A stretch of DNA of 13,245 bases from JBBRLA01 sp038231615 (lineage in GTDB: Bacteria > Myxococcota_A > Polyangia > Palsa-1104 > JAEUJZ01), in the NCBI GenBank assembly GCA_038231615.1, contig JBBRLA010000181.1, positions 1 through 13,245 of the forward strand, written 5' to 3'. Below the pieces are notes generated by a model. It did no database searches and was not told the DNA's origin. It was given only the letters and a program-made list of their open reading frames with translations. Below are positions 8,589-13,245 of the stretch, in pieces. The position numbers and the translations under genes were made by a program. Every line of letters starts with the position of its first letter. Positions within the stretch are counted from its first letter, which is position 1.

Positions 8589-8599
8589 TGTCAGTGACA
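8589..8599. promoter_or_regulatory. Palindrome TGTCA-G-TGACA, possible operator
   Basis: A perfect 5-bp dyad around one central base overlaps a TTGTCA hexamer that could be a -35 box for the sigma gene, about 150 bp before its start codon. The size and symmetry suit a dimeric regulator, but no known regulator is implied by the sequence and chance occurrence is possible. Confidence 0.3.
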
Positions 8600-8736
8600 G
8601 TTGTTATGGCTCTTTTGGGCCCTACGTTTTCCTCATGAGCAAGCGACCCGCGGCAAGAGACGGCATCGTTGAAGGAAGTTGCGCCCTACGGCAACTGTAT
8701 TACTCAGAGGGCCCCCGAGAACTGACTCTGGTGGCG

Positions 8737-8742
8737 AAGGAG
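8737..8742 (+). promoter_or_regulatory. Ribosome binding site AAGGAG of the sigma gene
   Basis: AAGGAG ends four bases before ATG 8747. It is the best Shine-Dalgarno in the window and decides the start of the sigma gene. The spacing is slightly short. Confidence 0.8.
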
Positions 8743-8746
8743 TCCC

Positions 8747-10255
8747 ATGTCTAGAAAGACCCAGACCGAGCTGGCCGACGTGACGCCGACCCGAAGCCGG
8801 GCCTTGGCGAGGACTGTTCGGCATGTCGTCCCCGTGGCCCCTTTCCGCGGCGAAGCCCGGCGCAGACGCCCGAAGCAGGTCGCCGCCCCCAAGGGGGCCC
8901 GCGCGACCGATCACGATCTCCCGGACGGGCTGTCCCCGCACCAGGATCTCGACTTCGCCGACACCTCCTTCGTCGAGGCGGAGGCCGTCGACGACTCCAA
9001 CGAGGAGATCAGCGTGGACGACGATGGCGAGCACCGCCCGGTCGAGGAGGAGGTGGACAAGGCCCAGGCCGAGGTCTCGTCGAACTTCCTGGCGGTGTAT
9101 TTCAGGGAGATGGCGCAGCTCGCGGTGCTCAAGCCCGACGAGGAGTATGAGACGGCGCGGCGCATCGGGGCGCTGGAACTGGAGCTGTGGGTGCGGCTGC
9201 TCTCCTTCGCGCCGCTCAGCCAGTACCTCCTGCGGGTGGTCGAGCGCACCATCGACAACAGCCTCCCGGAGTTTCAGCCCCTGCGCCAGGCGGCAGAGCA
9301 GACGCTGAAAAGCGGGCAGATCACCGACGAGGCCCTGGTGGCGGCGGCAACCACGGCGGCGGAGAAGCTGCGCAAGCTGGACATCGACCGCATCCACGTG
9401 GGGGTGGTGCTGGGCGAGGTCAAGAAGATCGCCAACGAGTCACTCGGGCGCATCATCGACGAGCGGGTGGACGTCAACTGCAAGGACAAGGCGTTCCGGC
9501 AGCACCTGCGCGAGCTGGGGCTGATCATGCGGCGGGTTCACCGTGCCAAGCACGACTTCGTCAAGGCCAACCTGCGTCTGGTGGTATCCATCGCCCGGCG
9601 CTTCAACCACGGGCGCATGCCGCTGCCGGACCTGATCCAGGAGGGCAATATTGGCCTCATCAAGGCGGTGGAACGCTACGACTACCGCCGGGGCTACCGG
9701 TTCTCGACCTACGCCTCGTGGTGGATCCGCCACGCCATCTCCCGCGGGCTGGCCGACAAGGGGCGGGCGGTGCGGCTGCCGGTGCACATGATCGACGTGT
9801 ACCACCGGGTGGCGCGCAGCAAGCGCGAGCTGTCCGGGCGCCTGGGGCGGCAGCCGACCAACGAAGAGCTGGGCGAGTCCACCGGGCTGGCGGTGCAGAA
9901 GATCGAGAAGATGCGCACTTATCTTCTGGACCAGAGCTTCTCGCTGGACCGAGCGGTATCGGAGAAGGACGGGCGCAAGTTCGTCGACTTCATCGCGGAC
10001 GAGTCCCCGGCGTCGCAGCCGGCGGAACAGCTCGCCAGCGCGCTGATGACCCACGAACTGCGGCAGCTCCTTCTGAGTCTGAAGCCCATCGAGGCCGACA
10101 TTTTGCGCCAGCGCTTCGGTCTGGACACCGACCAGGAGCTGACCCTGAAGGAGATCGGCGAGAAATACAATCTGTCACGGGAGCGCATCCGCCAGCTCCA
10201 GGAGCAGGCCCTGCTGAAGATGAAGCGGGCCCTGGTGCGACGGGACATCGCATAG
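8747..10255 (+). CDS. Sigma-70 family RNA polymerase sigma factor (RpoD-like, probably group 2)
   Basis: 502 residues. The first 110 are a basic then acidic, probably disordered leader. Region 1.2 begins at Asn113 (NFLAVYFREMAQLAVL). A helical non-conserved region of about 120 residues follows. Regions 2.1-2.4 run from Ala267 (FVKANLRLVVSIARRF, LPDLIQEGNIGLIKAVERYDY, FSTYASWWIRHAISR) and end in the RpoD-like VRLPVHM. Region 3 follows, and region 4.2 has the helix-turn-helix TLKEIGEKYNLSRERIRQL from Thr466. This is a core-polymerase specificity factor likely to read sigma-70-type promoters. The RpoH box and RpoH-type region 2.4 are absent, and region 1.1 is not evident; it is shorter than typical primary RpoD, so I prefer an alternative sigma factor, although a primary one cannot be excluded. 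Its neighbours FtsH and HslVU could control its stability, which is only inferred. Confidence 0.93.
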   Translation: MSRKTQTELADVTPTRSRALARTVRHVVPVAPFRGEARRRRPKQVAAPKGARATDHDLPDGLSPHQDLDFADTSFVEAEAVDDSNEEISVDDDGEHRPVEEEVDKAQAEVSSNFLAVYFREMAQLAVLKPDEEYETARRIGALELELWVRLLSFAPLSQYLLRVVERTIDNSLPEFQPLRQAAEQTLKSGQITDEALVAAATTAAEKLRKLDIDRIHVGVVLGEVKKIANESLGRIIDERVDVNCKDKAFRQHLRELGLIMRRVHRAKHDFVKANLRLVVSIARRFNHGRMPLPDLIQEGNIGLIKAVERYDYRRGYRFSTYASWWIRHAISRGLADKGRAVRLPVHMIDVYHRVARSKRELSGRLGRQPTNEELGESTGLAVQKIEKMRTYLLDQSFSLDRAVSEKDGRKFVDFIADESPASQPAEQLASALMTHELRQLLLSLKPIEADILRQRFGLDTDQELTLKEIGEKYNLSRERIRQLQEQALLKMKRALVRRDIA

Positions 10256-10275
10256 CGCCCTGACGCTTTGAACGC

Positions 10276-10300
10276 CGGGACGGGCGGGTCCCGCTTTTCT
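10276..10300 (+). terminator. Rho-independent terminator of the sigma gene
   Basis: CGGGAC (10276-10281) and GTCCCG (10288-10293) form a perfect 6-bp GC-rich stem with a GGGCGG loop, followed by CTTTTCT. It begins 20 bases after the sigma stop and its T-run touches the hslU stop codon from the other strand. Read in the hslU direction there is no T-run, so it should work one way only. Confidence 0.8.
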
Positions 10301-11772
10301 CACAGAATGTACCTCGACAGATCCTGGTCCTCCAGCACGCTCAGCACCCGCTTCTGCACGTAATCGGATGTGATTTTGATGACCCGCTCGCCTCCTGCCC
10401 CGACCTCCGGGGCCTCGAAGGACAGCTCGTCCAGCACCCGCTCCAGGATGGTCTGCAGCCGCCGCGCCCCGATGTTCTCCATCCGCTGGTTCGCCAACGT
10501 CGCCAGTCGTGCCACCTCCGCGATCGCGTCCGGCTGCCATTCCACCCGCACCCCCTCCGTCAGCAGCAGCGCCTGGTACTGCCGCGTCAGCGAGTTCTCC
10601 GGCTCGGTCAGGATGCGCACCAGATCGTCCTCGGTCAGCGGCTCCAACTCGACCCGGATCGGGAACCGCCCCTGCAACTCCGGGATCAGGTCCGACGGCT
10701 TGCTTACATGGAACGCCCCCGCCGCGATGAAGAGCACATGGTCCGTTCGCACCGGCCCGTACTTCGTCGTCACCGTCGACCCTTCCACGATCGGCAGGAG
10801 GTCCCGCTGCACCCCCTCCCGCGACACGTCCGGCCCGTGGTGCCCCTCGCGCCCGGCGATCTTGTCGATCTCGTCGAGGAAGATGATCCCCGACTGCTCC
10901 GCCCGGTGCACCGCCTCCCGCTGTACCTTGTCCATGTCGATGAGCTTTCCGGCCTCTTCCTGCGCCAGCAGGTCCAGCGCCTCCGGGATGCGGATCTTTC
11001 GCTTTTTCCGCCGCTGCCCTCCGCCAAAGAGCCCCTGGAGCTGCGACATGTCAAAGCCCATCTGGTCCAGCCCCGAGTTGCTGAACACCTCCACCACCGG
11101 GTGCGGCTGGTCCGCCACGTCCAGCTCCACCTCCCGGTCGTTCAGCTTGCCCGCCCGCAAAAGGTCCCGCAGCTTTTCCCGCGTCGAGTTGTGGCCCTCG
11201 CCGCCGGGTACCGCCGCCAGGCGCTCCGCCTCGGTGGCCGGCAGTTCGATAACGTGCGCCACACCCGGGGCCCCCGGCGACCCCGGCTTCACCGACACCC
11301 CGCCGGCATTGCGCACCGGCGGCGGCAGCAGCACGTCCAGAAGGCGTTCCTCCGCGGCCTCCTGGGCCCGCACCCGCACCTTGGCCTGTTCCTCGTCCTT
11401 GACCAGCTTCACGCTGATCTCGATGAGGTCCCGCACCATCGAGTCCACGTCCCGCCCCACGTAGCCCACCTCGGTGAACTTGCTGGCCTCCAGCTTGACG
11501 AAGGGGGCGTTGGCCAGCTTGGCCAGGCGCCGGGCGATCTCCGTCTTGCCCACCCCGGTGGGCCCGATCATGATGATGTTCTTCGGGGTGATCTCGTCGC
11601 GCAGCGACTCCGGCACCTGCTGCCGGCGCCAGCGGTTGCGCAGGGCGATGGCCACCGCTCGCTTGGCGGCGCGCTGGCCGATGATGTAGCGATCCAGCTC
11701 CTCGACGATCGCCCTGGGCGTCAGGGTGCGCGCGTCGCGGGCCGGGGCGGGAGGGGTCGCGGTGGCGCTCAT
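10300..11772 (-). CDS. hslU: ATP-dependent protease ATPase subunit HslU
   Basis: 490 residues, against 443 in E. coli. This is the AAA+ unfoldase ring that feeds substrates into the HslV chamber in the cytoplasm. Visible are the N-terminal TPRAIVEELDRYIIGQ, Walker A GPTGVGKT (70-77), the pore loop GYVGRD (103-108), Walker B IIFLDE (296-301), the arginine-bearing ELQGRFPIRVEL around 365-376, and the C-terminal tail DLSRYIL, which in the family inserts into HslV to activate it. The extra length lies mainly in the I-domain (about 145-205), with a Pro/Gly-rich segment, and in a short N-terminal extension. ATG 11772 overlaps the hslV stop as ATGA, so the two are translationally coupled. It converges on the sigma gene, 44 bp between stops. 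Identity is certain. Confidence 0.98.
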   Translation of the reverse strand: MSATATPPAPARDARTLTPRAIVEELDRYIIGQRAAKRAVAIALRNRWRRQQVPESLRDEITPKNIIMIGPTGVGKTEIARRLAKLANAPFVKLEASKFTEVGYVGRDVDSMVRDLIEISVKLVKDEEQAKVRVRAQEAAEERLLDVLLPPPVRNAGGVSVKPGSPGAPGVAHVIELPATEAERLAAVPGGEGHNSTREKLRDLLRAGKLNDREVELDVADQPHPVVEVFSNSGLDQMGFDMSQLQGLFGGGQRRKKRKIRIPEALDLLAQEEAGKLIDMDKVQREAVHRAEQSGIIFLDEIDKIAGREGHHGPDVSREGVQRDLLPIVEGSTVTTKYGPVRTDHVLFIAAGAFHVSKPSDLIPELQGRFPIRVELEPLTEDDLVRILTEPENSLTRQYQALLLTEGVRVEWQPDAIAEVARLATLANQRMENIGARRLQTILERVLDELSFEAPEVGAGGERVIKITSDYVQKRVLSVLEDQDLSRYIL

Positions 11773-12308
11773 GACAGATCCTCGAAGCTAAGCTGGGTGT
11801 TGGTGTAGATGCAGATCTCCCCGGCCAGGCGCAGGGCGCGCTCGGCGATCTCTCTTGGGGGCAAGTCGGTGGCATCGAGCAGCGCCCGCGCCGCGGCCAG
11901 CGCGAAGCCGGCCCCCGAGCCGATGGCTGCCACGCCGCTGTCGGGTTCGATGATGTCGCCCGTACCCGAGAGCAGGAAGGTGCGCTCGCGGTCGGCTACC
12001 AGAAGCATGGCCTCCAGGCGGCGCATGACCCGATCGGTGCGCCACTCCTTGGCCAGCTCGACGGCGGCGCGGGCCAGTTGCCCGCCCATCTCCTTGAGCT
12101 TGGCCTCCAGCCGCTCGAAAAGGGCGATGCCGTCGGCCGCCGATCCGGCGAAGCCGCCGATGACCTTGCCGTCGGACATGCGGCGGACCTTCTTGGCCGA
12201 CGCCTTCATGACGGTGTTGCCCAGGGTGACCTGCCCGTCCCCGCCCAGGGTGACCAAAGGACCCCGGCGGACCGCGAGTATGGTGGTGCCGTGCATGCGT
12301 TCAATCAT
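11769..12308 (-). CDS. hslV: ATP-dependent protease peptidase subunit HslV
   Basis: 179 residues from ATG 12308, or 175 from ATG 12296; E. coli HslV has 176. This threonine peptidase of the proteasome beta fold forms the two-ring chamber of HslVU. The sequence reads MIERMHG then TTILAVRR: the family removes the leader so that Thr (Thr8 here) becomes the catalytic N-terminus. In mature numbering Asp17 (GGDGQ) and Lys33 (ASAKKVRR) match the catalytic set, and the IGSGAGFALAAARALL and GEICIYTN blocks are typical. I prefer 12308 because GAGG lies upstream, although 11 bases away; 12296 has no visible Shine-Dalgarno. The frame stays open to an ATG at 12506, but that extension has no family character. 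First gene of the hslVU operon, divergent from the recombinase gene. Confidence 0.97.
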   Translation of the reverse strand: MIERMHGTTILAVRRGPLVTLGGDGQVTLGNTVMKASAKKVRRMSDGKVIGGFAGSAADGIALFERLEAKLKEMGGQLARAAVELAKEWRTDRVMRRLEAMLLVADRERTFLLSGTGDIIEPDSGVAAIGSGAGFALAAARALLDATDLPPREIAERALRLAGEICIYTNTQLSFEDLS

Positions 12309-12454
12309 GTCTTCTTCTACCTCGCCCAAGGCCCCTCGGCAAAGGCGAAGCGTGGGAAGGCGAGGAATCCGCCCCGGGTCACGGTCGCCGCCCTTTCCGC
12401 TGGTCCCGATTTGACGAAGCCGCTTTTTTTTCGTCTTTGCCGGGCAACCGGGAC
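12309..12454. promoter_or_regulatory. Divergent hslV/recombinase control region
   Basis: This 146-bp spacer should carry promoters for both directions. Toward the recombinase, TTGACG at 12411-12416 resembles a -35 box, but the hexamer 17 bases later (TCTTTG) is a weak -10. GACGAA and TTCGTC flank a T-rich stretch and form a dyad (about 12413-12435). The eight-T run looks terminator-like but has no GC stem before it. No convincing heat-shock (sigma-32 type) promoter is seen for hslV. Confidence 0.35.
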
Positions 12455-13245
12455 ATGCTTTCTGCGATGTCCGCGGCAAACCTTCCTCCGTCCGACGATC
12501 TGGCACCCCTTGGTGACCTGCGCGCCCGCTTCCACGAGCATCTGCGCGACGTGCTCCGCGCCTCGCCGGAGACGGTGCGCGCCTACCTGGCCAACGTGAC
12601 CGAGTGGCTGCGCTTCACCGCGGAGAAGCGGTGCCGGGACATCGGTCTCGCCGACCTGGACCTCGTCAGCCTGCGCTCGTTTTTGGCCAGCCGGCACGAT
12701 CGCGACCTGGCTGTGACGGTGGTGCGCAAGCTGGCGTCGATCCGCGCCTTTTTCCGCTTCCTCCGCCGCGAGAAGCTGGTGGAGGAGAACCTGGCGGCCC
12801 TCATCCGCCCCAAGAAGGCGCCGCGCTCGCTGCCCGACTTCCTGACGCCGGAGCAGGCCATGGCCCTGGTCGAGGCCCCGGTGCGTTCCCCTTCGCCGGA
12901 ATTGTGCTCTGATAGCGCGCAGCGAAACGGAGCGCCGTTCTCTGATAGCGCGCAGCGAAGCGGAGCGCCGTCCATCGAGAACCTGCGCGACGCGGCCATC
13001 CTGGAGCTGCTCTACGGCTCCGGTCTGCGGGTCAGCGAGGTTGTCAAGCTGGACCTGCACCACATCACTCACGGCGACGGGGTGCGAAAGGACGACGGGC
13101 TGCTGACGGTGCGGGTGATGCGCGGCAAGGGCGGCAAGGATCGCATCGTCCCCGCCGGCCGCAAGGCGGCGTCCGCCCTGTCCGCCTACCTGCCCCGACG
13201 GTCCGAGCTGCGCCACCCGCGCACCGAGATGTTCGACCCCGAGGC
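12455..13245 (+). CDS. xerC: Tyrosine recombinase, XerC/XerD type (3' end outside window)
   Basis: At least 263 codons, running off the right edge. The N-terminal SAM-like core-binding domain (about 17-110: FHEHLRDVLRASPETVRAYLANVTEWLRF, KLASIRAFFRFLRREKLVEENLA) is followed by the catalytic domain with LLYGSGLRVSEV, where Arg192 is the first catalytic residue, and RGKGGKDRIVP with the beta-hairpin Lys (225 or 228). The His-x-x-Arg, His/Trp and Tyr residues would lie beyond the window. Xer proteins resolve chromosome dimers at dif; XerC versus XerD cannot be told, and the neighbouring hslVU favours XerC by analogy with B. subtilis codV-codW-codX. Start ATG 12455 (ATG 12467 is an alternative); ribosome binding sites are weak. 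Residues 152-173 are an in-frame tandem repeat absent from usual Xer proteins. Confidence 0.9.
   Translation, partial: MLSAMSAANLPPSDDLAPLGDLRARFHEHLRDVLRASPETVRAYLANVTEWLRFTAEKRCRDIGLADLDLVSLRSFLASRHDRDLAVTVVRKLASIRAFFRFLRREKLVEENLAALIRPKKAPRSLPDFLTPEQAMALVEAPVRSPSPELCSDSAQRNGAPFSDSAQRSGAPSIENLRDAAILELLYGSGLRVSEVVKLDLHHITHGDGVRKDDGLLTVRVMRGKGGKDRIVPAGRKAASALSAYLPRRSELRHPRTEMFDPE
12908..12971 (+). repeat. In-frame 33-bp tandem repeat inside the recombinase gene
   Basis: Two 31-bp copies (12908-12938 and 12941-12971) differ at one base (GAAACGG against GAAGCGG) and are spaced by two bases, giving an exact 11-codon period that encodes SDSAQRNGAPF then SDSAQRSGAPS. It lies in the linker before the conserved RDAAILELLYGSGLR block, where Xer proteins are normally about 20 residues shorter. 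GCGCGC and GCGAAGC words suggest hairpin potential. Confidence 0.85.

Larger units (their letters stand above)
8362..8746 (+). promoter_or_regulatory. Intergenic leader upstream of the sigma factor gene
   Basis: This 385-bp gap, the longest in the window, is clearly less GC-rich than its flanks, above all at about 8435-8635. It should contain the end of the psd-methyltransferase transcript and the sigma gene promoter. I see a CCTGGG/CCCAGG hairpin just after the methyltransferase stop, an 11-bp palindrome at 8589-8599, a segment at 8533-8538 with two alternative pairing partners, and a stem AGTTGC/GCAACT at 8677-8696. TTGTCA (8588-8593) could be a -35 box, but the hexamer 17 bases on (TCTTTT) is a poor -10, so I do not name a promoter. 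An unsupported 39-codon ORF (8635-8754) overlaps the sigma start. No tRNA or known riboswitch is recognised. Confidence 0.5.

Noticed and set aside
8747..10255. Naming the sigma factor RpoH because of the protease neighbours
   Set aside because: Region 2.4 and the following VRLPVHM are RpoD-like, a region 1.2 and non-conserved region are present, and no RpoH box is seen.
9187..10263. Second plus-strand frame of 358 codons inside the sigma gene
   Set aside because: It overlaps the sigma frame, whose regions 1.2 to 4.2 are all intact; the product is Gly/Ala/Arg-rich with no motif.
12413..12435. T8 run with GACGAA/TTCGTC dyad as a Rho-independent terminator
   Set aside because: The stem is weak and contains the T-run in its loop or arm, and no gene reads into it from the left, since hslV points away.
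12309..12506. Longer HslV starting at ATG 12506
   Set aside because: It would bury the catalytic Thr behind more than 70 residues unlike any HslV leader and would overlap the recombinase start. Starts at 12308 or 12296 fit the family.

Overview
This is GC-rich DNA (roughly two-thirds G+C by eye) with seven recognisable protein-coding genes plus one long methyltransferase ORF. The content suggests a myxobacterial-type (Myxococcota or other deltaproteobacterial) chromosome. The pointers are a PknB-like Ser/Thr kinase with an N-terminal zinc ribbon and one membrane helix, a secondary RpoD-like sigma factor, and a very long Pro/Ala/Glu-rich protein, next to ordinary proteobacterial housekeeping genes. 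That assignment is an inference, because no rRNA or tRNA lies in the window.

Layout from left to right. A Ser/Thr protein kinase (minus strand, 3' end cut off by the window edge) lies downstream of ftsH (minus), the membrane AAA+ zinc protease. A 108-bp divergent spacer separates ftsH from psd (phosphatidylserine decarboxylase, plus). One base after psd begins a 1106-codon gene (plus) that joins about 800 residues of predicted disorder to a C-terminal class I SAM-dependent methyltransferase. A 385-bp, comparatively AT-rich gap with several dyads leads into a sigma-70 family gene (plus), which ends in a Rho-independent terminator. Convergent to it is the hslV-hslU operon (minus; ATGA overlap), encoding the two-part HslVU ATP-dependent protease. 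Divergent from hslV is a XerC/XerD tyrosine recombinase gene (plus, cut by the right edge) that carries an in-frame 33-bp tandem duplication.

Two ATP-dependent proteases, FtsH and HslVU, lie within about 10 kb of each other and flank a sigma factor gene. In E. coli both proteases act on the heat-shock sigma factor RpoH. The sigma factor here is RpoD-like and lacks a visible RpoH box, so a regulatory circuit is only a hypothesis. No mobile element, CRISPR array, phage gene or RNA gene was found. The items most worth a second look are the disordered-region/methyltransferase fusion, the in-frame repeat in the recombinase, and the structured leader of the sigma gene.
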